Source of the DNA: Candolleomyces eurysporus | Taxonomy: Eukaryota; Basidiomycota; Agaricomycetes; Agaricales; Psathyrellaceae | Assembly: GCA_027579435.1 (NCBI GenBank) | Contig: JANBPK010001580.1 | Span: 1-27,729 of the forward strand | Direction of reading: 5' to 3' | DNA: 27,729 nt | Shown: piece after piece, positions 1 to 9,903 of the stretch | Layout: the number at the start of each line of letters is the position of its first letter | Position numbering within the stretch: position 1 is the stretch's first letter | Translations under genes and position numbers: made by a program | Notes under the pieces: generated by a model | Told to the model about the DNA's origin: nothing | The model's input: the letters and a program-made list of their open reading frames with translations, nothing else | The model's database searches: none

Positions 1-557
1 TACTTCGAAACTCTTCGGCCGAGCCGTTAGTCACTCAAAGATTAGGAAGATGAGCGGCAAGCGCGCCGGACGTGGGCTTGCAGAGGGTAAAAATGGGCTT
101 AGTGGGGGGCAGATGCAGAGGGTTGCACTGGCGAGGACTTTCATGAGGAGTTTGGTTGCGCCCGAGCCGCAGGTCGGATTGTTGCTCTTTGACGAACCGA
201 GTGCCAGTTTGGATCCTACAGCTGAACACGGTGGGTTGTTTGATTATCATTGCTTCGTCCAAATGGCCGATCCTGACGTTTGTTGTCCACAGAGCTGTTC
301 GAGCGTCTGAGAGAGTTGCGTGGAAATAAGACTATGATCTTCTCTACGCATCGATTTGGGAAACTCACCAGACATGCTGACTTGATTATGTGAGTGTCTG
401 CATACCTCGTTCTTTGTGTTGTTCTTATGCCTCTTTCCCCCCTAGCTACATCCTTAACGGCGTCATTCAAGAAACAGGAACCCATGACGGTCTGCTGAAG
501 AAGGAAGACGGACAGTATTCCAAGATGTGGAAGCTCCAAGCAGAGGCGTATCTATGA
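1..557 (+). CDS. ABC exporter copy 1, 3' part of nucleotide-binding domain (partial at window edge)
   Basis: This is the C-terminal end of an ATP-binding cassette exporter, cut by the window start. Exons are <2..230, 293..389 and 446..557, with introns 231..292 and 390..445 (GT...AG). Visible NBD motifs in order are the signature LSGGQMQR, Walker B/D-loop GLLLFDEPSASLD and H-loop FSTHRFGKLTRH; the protein ends ...KLQAEAYL. It is clearly a paralogue of the transporters at 3893-6399 and 18899-21455. The last intron sits at the same codon and phase as in those copies, but this copy lacks their intron after QRxAL and has its own intron after SLDPTAEH. The stretch before the signature differs most from the paralogues. 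The protein probably drives ATP-dependent export across a membrane; substrate unknown. In-frame reading continues upstream of the ATG at 50, so that ATG is internal. Confidence 0.85.
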
Positions 558-1187
558 ACTTAGATTTCCGAATGAACGAACGAATGCTTGATATGATATA
601 AATATGACAGGATACGTAGATTACCAGCACGATTTATTCTTTTCTTCTTTTGGTGATGTTTTCACTTCCTTCTTTCTTTCTTTACTTGCTTGTTTCTTTG
701 CTTTTCGAACTCCCCCCTACCTATGTGCACTGGACTATAGCGAGCGAGCACCTCGGAGCTACCTACCTACCTACGATTGACGATGCACGATGACGATGAT
801 ATGATGGATACGCTTAGATAGCTTACCATTTGTGTTAGAATAACGACCCCTGCGATACCTAGCCGCTTGCTTTCTTTATTGTATTTAGGTAGAAAATTTT
901 GCTATGTGTACGATACCCAATTTGCAGTTGAGGGAGGAATCGCCAGCGCAAAAAAACTTGAAGTGTTCCATCTTACAGGTATTTATCGAGCCCTACGAAG
1001 GATATCATGCGATAAAACGGTACCGGTTTCCCAAATCCGAGCTGAGCCATGGCACCAGCTCACTTCCAATCCACTTCATTCATGATGCTTGCGTGGGACG
1101 TTACAGGGTCTGGCATAAATATGATCCAATATGATCCTGCTACCACGTCGCGCGCGCAATCGTCACGACCCAGAGTCTCACCGAGCC
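558..1187. other. Intergenic region, no gene seen
   Basis: No convincing coding sequence is seen between the ABC fragment and the nuclease-kinase gene. The region holds pyrimidine-rich runs (about 650-720), a short CTAC tetranucleotide repeat near 761-775 and a GAYGATGA-rich patch near 775-805. The right part should contain the promoter of the gene starting at 1188; no clear TATA box was picked out. Confidence 0.5.
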
Positions 1188-2991
1188 ATGGACCCCGCTG
1201 CTTCCACCANCCCGTACTGCTCCTGTTTCCACGTTCCACTATCCTAGAGAGGACTTCATCTTGGATGTCGCAAAGACACTTGCCAAGACGCCTTACCAGT
1301 GGGTCCAACCCAACAAGTCCGTATCACAACAGGCTTCCGACACAGCATCACGTCCAACCATTCTAAATATACCCTTGAAACCATGGGAGGCCCCTAACCC
1401 TGACTGTGGAGGAAGTCCTGGGTTGACGGTTAGGAGAGACCAGAAGGCCTTGTGGAGGATCGAGGGGTCACACCTTGATTGGAGGCTCCTGGAGTTCTCA
1501 CAGATATACCAGAGGGAAGGCGAACTTGAAGACGATCATGATGACCCCATTTTCCATTTTGCTGGCCCGGATAACGGAGAGAAGGCAACCTTGAGGAGAT
1601 GGCTTAGGGACCCCATGAAGCTCATCATGGGGTATGCGGCATGTCTCCAATGCCAGGAGTTGGTGGAGGCCAACCAGCGCTACGACCCGGAGCAGCGCCT
1701 GACAAATCACCAACTCAAACAGATATTCTGGCAGCTCAAGGGTTATGAAGAGGAGATCGATCTGTCCCCCAACAAGACGGTGCCTGACTTCCTGGTCAAA
1801 AATACGATTGTTGTGGAGCTGAAGACATATCAGACACTGGAGTCAGGTCATGCAAGGATCATCGAGGAGGCGACTAGGGCAGGTCNTCAGAGTGGGGGAG
1901 GAAAGCGAATGGAAGGGGTTACCAGCAGCTTCTGATATAAAGAGCACACTCGATTCGGCAAGGAGCCTTGGCCAGGTAGGCATGTTCCTGGTTTACCTTG
2001 TTAACCAAGACCATAACCATCCCACTAGATTGCACAGGACATGCTCCTGCACCACTCTACTGAAGCCATCCTGACAAATGTCTATGGCCTGATGTTCCGG
2101 TGTCGTCTGTCCAGGGCGGGGAAGGACCTTGAAATCACACCTAACCTCATACCAGAGGCTGCTGCTGCATTACAAGACAACAGCAAGAGGAGGCTGCCTG
2201 AAACATATATCCCCATGGTGCAGCACCTGCTTGACTTCTGCTACCACCAGTATGGTCAAACTCTGCGGGTCCTGTATGACCAAACCAGAGCTGTGCGGGC
2301 CTCACAATCCAACCACATCCTTTCCCCAGAGGCAGGAGGCAGCTTGCAGCAATNCCCCCATGAGTCTGTGGCTGCGGTCCCAGTCCTTAGCAACAGCATT
2401 TTCACTGACACCAGCTGTCTACTCGGACGGCACAAGGTGTCTAAGGCTGGATGGTCTGTGGCATCAATGGTGAGCTGATACCAAAGATCAACTTGATTGA
2501 GGGTACCTAACTGACCATTGCTTAATGGCTGTAGGGTCCCCTTGGTGTTTTCACACCGCTTAGATCCAATCCAAGTGCAGGCAGATGGCAACAATGCAAT
2601 GATCTGGGTGGACCAGTGGGAGGAGGTGGTGTTCAAGCAATATCACGATGAAGTTTCATTCAAGAGAGAAGTTGGGTTTTTGCAGCGATTGGCAGGGTTA
2701 CAGTGGTTACCCAAGGTGCTGGGCACTACCTCACATGACAACATATGGGGAATATTCATGCGACATGAGGGAACACCTTTTGAGGGGGATTGGGAGGAGG
2801 TGGAGGCATTTGTGAGGATGTGCATTGGGCAACTGCATGTGATGGGCATCCACCACCATGACATTGCTCCCCGCAATATTCTGCAAAGGCATGATGGATC
2901 ATTGGTGTTGATTGATTTTGAGCAGGCAGTGGATGCAGGAGACTGCAATGAAGAGTGCCCTGACAACTATCCTGATGCTGAATTTAGTTGA
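1188..2991 (+). CDS. PD-(D/E)XK nuclease-like / protein kinase-like fusion protein
   Basis: Three exons, 1188..1975, 2029..2469 and 2535..2991 (introns 53 and 65 nt), give about 560 residues once the single Ns at 1210, 1886 and 2354 are removed; each removal restores the frame. The start is the ATG at 1188, which becomes in frame after deleting N1210. The middle of the protein has a restriction-endonuclease-like core: P199-D200 and, after an I/V-rich strand, E210-L-K212 (VVELKT). The C-terminal third is kinase-like: beta-3 lysine K443 (VVFKQY), alpha-C glutamate E454 (FKREVGFL), catalytic loop HHDIAPRN with D518 and N523, and metal-binding DFE at D536. The chain ends about 24 residues after DFE, so most of the usual C-lobe is absent. 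What is seen is motif order; that either domain is active is inference. Nuclease and kinase domains are known among Crinkler-type effectors, but no LFLAK-type header is visible. It may be a multicopy family, given the clustered Ns. Confidence 0.65.
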
Positions 2992-3892
2992 TCTTTCCAT
3001 TCATGCATACTCATGAACACCATCTTGGCTTAGTACTGAGAAAGAATGGTATATAGTACTATGTTATTCTTCTCTGCTCACAGGTTGCAGACCAATGAGG
3101 GCTATATTTTTATAAGGTTATTGTCAGGTCAGGCCATGGATAGACCAGGTAAAGTTGAAAAGGGGTTCCAAGGTCTCTAAAACCTTNGGTTTTGTACCCC
3201 AGACTGGGTGCTGCCAAACTTTTGAACTGTACATTCCCCATGTTGCAACATGACAATTCCAAGGCATTTTGACTCGGGTTCATACATGCAGATTCCAGGT
3301 GCCAAGATGGCCCATGTGCAGGAACAAACAGCAGCACCACTGTTTCCCATCAGTATTTCCTGTTCTCCTTTTCTAGGTTCATGTTCACTTGTCCCCTCTA
3401 ACCTACAAAACCTTGAAAGTAATTCATATACATGCTGGTGGAGTCAAAATGCCTTGGACCACTGCCATGCAAAGCAGCAGCCACTTCCTACAGGTTTTCA
3501 ACTTAAGCTCATAACCCAAAGCTTGTGTTTTCAAACCTGTCTCATCTCATTTCTTCTTTCCTTTTCTTTTATTTTGGTATTTTCAAGGACTTAAGTGTGA
3601 CTCGGTTAAAAAAANGAAAGTGAAAGATGGGAAAGTAGAGGGACAAGTAGTGTTTGTGCTAAGGGTTCAGAGATAGCAATCAGGGCTTAAGGAAACTGTT
3701 AGTGAGAGCCCCACTAGAGACCTCAGAATATGCCACACCTATGGCCCACTTACCCCAAGTCCAAATGCTCTATGGGAAGTCCTGCAGGTGTAATTACAGG
3801 GTGGAAAATACATTGACGCCATATGGGTAAATATGTCACCGAAAGAAAGAAGTCATTGTACATCTGATACTAGTCCAAGGCTGTTGGAAAAT
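2992..3892. other. Intergenic region, no gene seen
   Basis: About 0.9 kb between the 3' ends of the nuclease-kinase gene and ABC copy 2 (convergent). It includes single Ns at 3186 and 3614, a pyrimidine-rich tract near 3545-3580 and no reading frame with recognisable protein features. The plus-strand frame at 3250-3594 is low-complexity and judged spurious. No terminal inverted repeats could be found by eye. Confidence 0.5.
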
Positions 3893-6399
3893 CTATAAGA
3901 AGTCCTGGGCCTGTAGATTCCAAAATTTAGCATACTCTCCATTCTCCTTCATTAGATTGATATGGTTCCCAGCTTCCAAGACCTCGCCCTTGTCAATGTA
4001 CCTGCAAAACCCAATATCAGAATCCCAGTTTTGGCTCTTTCGCAATCACACCATAAGATGGAGGGAACGTACAGGATAAGATCAGCATGCCGAGTGAGCT
4101 TTCCAAAGCGATGAGAAGAAAAGATCATTGTTTTGCTTCCGCGCAGTTCGCGAAGGCGCGTGAAGAGGTCGTGTTCGGCTTTCGGATCGAGACTGGCAGA
4201 TGGCTCGTCAAACAATAGCATGCCAACGTTACTCGAAGGGGAGACGAGTGATTTCATAAACGTTCGGGAGCTAAGAATAGTTCAGCTTAACCGATGAAAT
4301 GGGAGGAAAGAGAATGGCCAAATATACACTCACAGTGCAATTCGCTGCTTCTGACCACCACTAAAATCCCTCATTTGATCGTTCAACTTGAGTTTCGAAA
4401 AATCCACCTCTTTGCCTGCAAAAACCGAATTTCTCGTCGGATCAGCGGATGAATACTCCCAGACTGGGCGTTGGACGAAATGGTCGAATTTGCAAGGCAG
4501 GTTTGAAATGAACTCTGCGCCTCCGAGCTTTGCCGCCTGCTCGATTTTGTCCATGTCTTCTGCGTGCTGAGGGTCTCCGTATCCGATGTTTTGACCAAGC
4601 TTCATTTAGTACGTGAGAGAGGGCGCCATAGAAATGCCGGGAAACTTACTGTTAATGGGAAGATTGAGTACTCTTGGAAAAGAACGGCAATTGCTTTCCT
4701 AACATCGGCGAGTTTCAATGTGCGAATATCCAATCCATTGAGGAGTATTTCTCCTTCTGTGACGTCGTAAATCCGGGTTATCAGGTTAAGGATGGTACTC
4801 TTTCCGGAGCCGTTTTCTCCGACAATAACCTGATCATCCACGTTAACAGAGGCAGAACACGAGTCGAGGAAACATACACAAAGCTGCCCTTGTTCAATTT
4901 TGAAAGAGGCGTTCTTCAATGCGAGCTCAGATTTATCCGAGTCTGAATAAGAGAAGGAAACATTCTTGAATTCCACTGATATCCCTTGCGATAGATCCAT
5001 TTGATTTTCTGGGAATGGGATATGGCCATCCTCAATCTTATTAGTGAGCTCGAGGAGCTCGTAGAAACGTCGGACTTTATCAATTTGGGTCGAAATTCCG
5101 TCAACTTGAGCCCCGAGGCTTCTCATGCCGAAAGTTAGAGAAGTGATGGTCGAGTTTATGAGTTCAAGATTTGCCAAGGAAAATGGAACGGAAGCAGGGG
5201 AGTCGACAAAGCGGAGACAGGTGTAAACCTGGGTCAAAGCATCGACGGGGTCTCGTGCATAATCACACAATCTTGTATACCATCGGAGGTTCCTGGTGCC
5301 CAGTAGTTCGTATTGATTGGTGGACTTGTTGCCCAATTTTTGCAAGCGACGCCGATACTCTGTTTGAGATGGATTAGGCCATACCTTGCCTGCAGAGACA
5401 AACAATGCCCACCTTGCCAGAGATAATCACCTAGTCCTCCGGCGATAATGTCCTTCCGGCAGTTTTCGGTGAGGCCCATGAGTTTTAAACCTTCACTGAC
5501 GACATAGTTCTCGTCGTTGGACTTAAAGGCGTATACTACAGAAATGTCAAACACTGTGTCAAGAGAAATAATGAATGGTCCTCACCTGCTGCCAAAGGAG
5601 AATAGGAAGTAGCAATGGCATCGACTGCCAAGCGTGCGCAGGTGATAGCAAGGAGAAACCATGCTTCTTGGTGACCTTGGAATACACTGAGAAGGACCGC
5701 AAACTGGGTCGCGGTCCTGACAGCAATTGAGCCCATATTGATGAAGTTCGTAAAAACATGCCAGTTCATTTCAGAATAGCCATTAAATGTGAAGGCAGAG
5801 AATTGGTCCTGGGTACTTTTATCACTGAAGGTCGGATAGTCGAGCATTGCTAAAGTCCGGAAAGCCCGTAGAGCGTAATAGCGCTCTATTTGGACATTCA
5901 AATGCTTCAAGACGTGATCGGTTACGTCGGCGAGGAGTCGCTGAGCGATAGTTGCAGCCACGCGGCCAGCAGCAACTCGTAAAAGATCGGATCGATCTAC
6001 TGTTCTCTCCTCGACTGCTTTTTCAACCTTGAACAACCGATATTTTAACAGGGGTTGAGCTCGAAGGAGGAATAAAAAACCGCTCACCATAATCAGAAGT
6101 TGCCCAGAGTACCATAGGGATAGAGCGGGAAGACATGCAGATAGCAAATTCAACAGAAGATAAAGGAGGAAGTAATGCAAGCACCCTGGAATCGAAGTGA
6201 TATCCTTGAGCATCCGGACAATCACAGGAGACTGGTGAAAAGCTGCGACCAGGGATTTGCATTTCGACACAAGGGGTATCTCGAATGTCGTGCTAGATCC
6301 TGAGATATCTTCATACAGGTCCCAGACGCCCATCTTCGTGTGCTTTACCACCGAATGGTCATCGGGGTCGAAAAGCATCGATGGCTGTTTGGGAGCCAT
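3893..6399 (-). CDS. Half-size ABC exporter, copy 2 (complete)
   Basis: Eight exons (6399..6088, 6027..5586, 5535..5413, 5359..4878, 4829..4650, 4599..4334, 4270..4073, 4001..3893) encode 703 residues with every splice phase consistent. The N-terminal half has hydrophobic stretches (about residues 78-104 and further segments to about 280), fitting a transmembrane domain. The NBD has Walker A GENGSGKST (457-465), Q-loop Q505, signature FSGGQ (592-596), Walker B FDEPSASLD with D623/E624 and H-loop H655, so it should be ATPase-competent. One TMD plus one NBD implies a homodimer or heterodimer of the exporter (ABCB/MsbA-like) type. About 30 extra residues lie between the FDHFV segment and the signature. 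The start ATG is followed by MAPKQPSMLFDPDDHSVV, matching FDPDDTSVI at the start of copy 3. A TATAAG-like element lies about 120 nt upstream (near 6520). Substrate unknown. Confidence 0.9.
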
Positions 6400-6909
6400 C
6401 GTAGATTCGTAATGCCAACTTTTCTTTACAGCTGGTCTTCACTATTCAGTAGCGGCTGGCTGGTGGGTTAGCTGATTATCGTAGTTGAGGAATAGCCTCA
6501 GAAAACAGCGCCCAGTACTTATAAGCCATGAGGCCTCGAGGCCGCCAGCCCTTATGGCTAACAATCGCGGAGCCCGAGATGCACAATTGCTGTTAATTGA
6601 CATGTGGGAAGCTGGCTTTATTGGGAATAATTAATAAGACATTCCGTGGGGACCGGAGTGGNTTTTTTTGTGCTTTTGACGCTCAACCGGAACATTGAAG
6701 ACCTCGAAAAAATGCTCGAATGTTTGACAAAATCCGGATATGCTCTCAAAATGAGCTAACCAATGAAAAATGAAAGATGTGTATGGTATGTGCGTCAGCT
6801 GTCCTGAAAAATTGTTCATAAATGTTCGTCATTCAGATCCAGAATCACAAAAGAGTCGATCAAATCTGCAATCCGGGAACCTTGACACCGTTGAACGGCC
6901 AAGGCTCTA
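6400..6909. other. Intergenic region, no gene seen
   Basis: This is the promoter side of ABC copy 2 and the 3' side of the secreted-protein array. It contains one N at 6662 beside a T run. Frames here are short and unlike any neighbour. Nothing else is supported. Confidence 0.45.
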
Positions 6910-7801
6910 TCAACAGAAAGGGGGAGGATTCGGTCGACCCCGTGTCCGTGCATGGTGTCTTCTCCAAAACCCTGCTCCTACCAACGCTCCAAGGAAACCC
7001 AGAACCGAACCAATGATTGGGACCACGATGTCTTTGGCTACTGAAACTCCTGGAGGAGTCGGCAAAGGGCTAGTGGTGACATTCGTGTTCGCTGGAGGCA
7101 CATGAGTGGTGGTGGTAGCAGTTGTGGTAATAGTCTCCTCCGCCGTACTGGTTGTCGACGAGCTGCTAGTTGTCGATGGCGTCGAACTGGTAGTCGAGGT
7201 TGACGTCGAACTCGGTGTCGAAGACGAAGATGAGGTGGTCGTCGAGGTTGTGGGGACTGCCCGCGTTGTGACATCTCGGTCTGAATAACAGCCGTCTCTC
7301 ACCCGGTCTGGTCCCCCAAGAACCAAACAGGATGGCCCACTTGTGTAAAATTCGTTGTCTGCATTGACGTTGGCGCAAGCCGTTTGCAGTTCCCCATTCC
7401 CTGTCAAACCACTGGCACAAAGCCGGATGACACTGCCGTCTGCAGGTACATCGTAGTCTACTCCCCCCCGGCAACTGTTCATTGTTGCCATCGTAGTAGG
7501 CGATCGATAAATCCTGCGCCTTGTGAGCCGCCAGGACATTCTCGAAGTCTGCCGAGTCTCCCTTGCACTCCCGCACCGTGGCTTGACGAGCGACGCCAAC
7601 GTAACAAAACGGTCCTGTGTCCACATTTTGGCGCTGTATAACACGGTCTGGAACCCCAGTCCAGCGTGCTGTGCCGTTAAAACTGGATGAAGCACTATGG
7701 ATAAGGGAGAGGAACAGGACATAGGCGAGGAATTGTGTCGAGCATTTCGCGGGGGAAGGAAGAATCATGGGCAGGGGGCGATGATAGGATGCTATCCTCA
7801 C
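6910..7801 (-). CDS. Secreted cysteine-rich array protein A, transmembrane-anchored variant (one-base frameshift)
   Basis: Single exon, 296 residues if one base is removed from the C run at 7463-7469 (7 C; 6 would keep frame). The N-terminus has a signal peptide (LAYVLFLSLIHSASS); an ATG 11 codons downstream (7768) is an alternative start. The ectodomain carries the family motifs LSIAYYDGNN, VPADGSVIRLCASGL, ADNEF and DGCY, but only six of the eight family cysteines: the first becomes RW and the second is missing. It then has a Ser/Thr-rich stalk of about 60-70 residues, a transmembrane helix (VVPIIGSVLGFLGALVGAGF) and a basic tail (WRRHHARTRGRPNPPP), unlike the GPI-like ends of its paralogues. 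This suggests a type I surface protein with an O-glycosylated stalk. Function unknown. The frameshift could be a sequencing error or a real lesion. Confidence 0.7.
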
Positions 7802-7954
7802 ATGAAAACAGCGTGCATCCCGTCAACCTGCTCTGCCTGTCGCTGTTATACTTATCAGCCCAATGACAGCCCAAGGAAACGGTTCTATTTGGATTGAAGC
7901 GGTGGTCAACGGAGTTCAGGTACGGAAAGGACCCTTGTTATTGCCTACTTACAA

Positions 7955-8639
7955 CTAAAATATATTGGATAATACATAGATCGCGACGNAAAAATACCAG
8001 AGGTGTATACTGCAGGCCTGTGGTGCTGTGCCGCCCTTTGGATCCCGACCTGCTGGATGTCGGTCCCAGGGTACTATCGGAATTTGCTTTCGAGCTCGGA
8101 CTCGGTCTGGAAGCTTCGCCTGAATATGTGGCTGAGTTGTAGGGCGAAAGTGCTAGCGGGTCGGATGGTGGGGGATAACACCCATCCCGGAGGTTTGGCT
8201 GTCCAAAATTGACAGAACACCATGTCGACGATGGCAACGTGTTGTCAGCTTTCACGTTGGTGCAGGACGTTCGATAGTTTCCGTCCGTCCCCAATCCCGA
8301 AACGCACAGCCGCACGATTCCCGGTGGGTCCGGAATTGGCCACTCAGCCCCCCCTAGGAGACGGTTGTCGTTGCCAGAATAATGAGCGACCGACAGCCCC
8401 GATCGTAAGTGAACTTCCATGACCAATCTGAAGTCGGCTGCTCCATGCCCATCCGATTCCGAACAATTGGTGAGTCTTGGTCCTTTGAGCCCCGCGCTCG
8501 GGTAGTAACACCAGGTTCCGTTAGAGTTTTGTCTAACACATTGCTCTGGAGTGTCGGTCCAGCAAGTTGGAAGGTTGATACGTGCAGAGACAATGGCAAT
8601 GGCGGTACTGAGCGTCGCGATTACCCATCGTCCCCACAT
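7955..8639 (-). CDS. Secreted cysteine-rich array protein B, probable GPI-anchored
   Basis: Single exon. Removing the N at 7989 gives 227 residues ending in a hydrophobic tail (LVFFVAIYVLSNIF) with the stop at 7955; reading through the N gives a charged tail ending at 7938 that looks wrong for the family. A signal peptide (VIATLSTAIAIVSA) precedes the eight-cysteine ectodomain: CW, CVRQ, NGTWC, NCSES, RLCVSGLGTDG, SCTNV, WCSVN and DGCY. A Ser/Pro-rich spacer (about 165-205) leads to the tail, a layout typical of GPI attachment. N-glycosylation sequons (NGT, NCS) are present. It sits 153 nt from copy A and 207 nt from copy C, all co-oriented. No known domain recognised. Confidence 0.75.
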
Positions 8640-8757
8640 TTTTGAGTGTCTCGAGGCTGTCCATGAATCAGGGTCTTTTCTGCGAGGATCCGAAACACCA
8701 CATTACCTACGTCTAAGAACTGGGGATAACGCGCTTTACAAGTGGCGTTCTAGCCGT

Positions 8758-8765
8758 CTTTTATA
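8758..8765 (-). promoter_or_regulatory. TATA box candidate for array gene B
   Basis: TATAAAAG on the minus strand, about 120 nt upstream of the ATG at 8639. Array copies C, D and F have weaker AATAAA/ATAAAA-type elements at comparable places (about 9610, 10605 and 12240). Motif match only. Confidence 0.4.
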
Positions 8766-8846
8766 ATCCTTTTCTACTTTTCCAAACAGGGCTATGGTGT
8801 ACCAGGCATCAAATTACGGTAAGAGAATCTCGACGCAATACTCTAA

Positions 8847-9569
8847 CTACGGCAAAGGTCGACTGACAGGACTGACATTCCAACTCAGACATACGATGAC
8901 CAAAAACCAAACCAAAGCGAAGTGAAGAGTCCATGTTCCTGGAAATTTTTGTTCTGCCATGGATGGATAGCGCTGATCATCACCGTAGCACCAGCTATCA
9001 CCGCCGCTGCATGAATTTGCATTCGCTCCCAGAGGGGTACTTCCATTGCCAAACCCTTTGAATCCAATTCCAGCGTCATAGCATCCATCGGTGACATTCG
9101 TCGGGATGGCTTGAACGGCGCACCAGATTGCTTGAGTTGGCCATTCGTTATCTTTGGCGGCGAGCGTGCACGCAGAAACTCCCCACCCATCGGCGCCAAT
9201 CGTAGAGATGCAAATTCGGGTGATTCCAGGATTCTCTGGTACAGGCCACTCGGGACCCCCTATGACTTGATTATCTACTCCATTGTAATAGGCGATGGAC
9301 CGCCTCTGTTGTAGATGAACGTTCATGACCAGCGTAAAATCTGGGGAGTTGTGGCTCTCTTCCTCGTCGCATTGTGAAATCTCCCCGGCTACCCCTTGAT
9401 ATGCCTTAACGGTGGAGAGGCACCATGCTCCTTGTGCATTGCGTTCAATGCACCATTGATTATCCACGGAGCCCCAGCACGTTTCGAGATTATAGCGACC
9501 GAGAGACGCGGGTGGAAGGAGGATGAGGAAGAATAGTGCGAAGAATGTTTGAAAGAACTTGAAGCGCAT
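8847..9569 (-). CDS. Secreted cysteine-rich array protein C
   Basis: Single exon, 240 residues, no lesions. A strong signal peptide (FFALFFLILLPPASLG) is followed by RYNLETCWG, CIERNAQGAWC, CDEEESHNSPDFTLVMNVHL, RSIAYYNGVDN, IGGPEWPVPENPG, CISTIGADGWGVSAC, WCAVQ and DGCY: the eight core cysteines, plus an extra pair (NSCSGGDSWC) in the spacer. The C-terminal hydrophobic segment (FALVWFLVIVCLSW) is followed by about ten polar residues, so a GPI signal or a tail anchor are both possible. It is closest to copy D (shared LGRYNLETCWG start and extra cysteine pair). Function unknown; the protein should be cell-surface or wall-linked. Confidence 0.8.
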   Translation of the reverse strand: MRFKFFQTFFALFFLILLPPASLGRYNLETCWGSVDNQWCIERNAQGAWCLSTVKAYQGVAGEISQCDEEESHNSPDFTLVMNVHLQQRRSIAYYNGVDNQVIGGPEWPVPENPGITRICISTIGADGWGVSACTLAAKDNEWPTQAIWCAVQAIPTNVTDGCYDAGIGFKGFGNGSTPLGANANSCSGGDSWCYGDDQRYPSMAEQKFPGTWTLHFALVWFLVIVCLSWNVSPVSRPLP

Positions 9570-9903
9570 GGCTGTTCCTTGCTGCAGGCTGGCCAGCTTG
9601 GTGCGGCCCCTTTATTCACGCCAGGGATCTGCCATAGTTGTATTGCCATAAGATCGGTCCCTCTATAACCGGATATATGGTGCCAGCCTTGATTACGGTG
9701 CGTGTCAACTCCAAAAATATCACATAGGCGCCCGCTGCTGATATCCAGATATGGCATTCATTCCATAAGTAAAGGCAACAGCTACGAGGCGCAATAACGT
9801 CAAGTCCGCCGGTATGATGAGGGAGGAGCTTTCAGGCAGCAAGAACGACCTCTCCACAAAATCTCGGCACTTAAAGGAGGCACTGATAACGAGAACTTGA
9901 ACT
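9570..9903. other. Spacer between array genes C and D
   Basis: 334 nt holding the promoter of C (an AATAAAG-like TATA element near 9610 on the minus strand) and the 3' flank of D. No reading frame or RNA gene seen. Confidence 0.4.

Noticed and set aside
761..805. Short CTAC and GATGA-like repeats considered as a CRISPR or satellite
   Set aside because: Only a few imperfect units in an intergenic region of a eukaryote; ordinary microsatellite.
3250..3594. Plus-strand frame with hydrophobic C-terminus
   Set aside because: Low-complexity composition near pyrimidine tracts, no conserved feature, ends beside an N.
558..3892. Possible transposon carrying the nuclease-kinase gene
   Set aside because: No terminal repeats, target-site duplication or transposase could be seen; kept only as a low-weight inference.
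7106..7288. Plus-strand frame rich in Val/Glu
   Set aside because: Mirror image of the Ser/Thr-rich stalk of array gene A on the minus strand.
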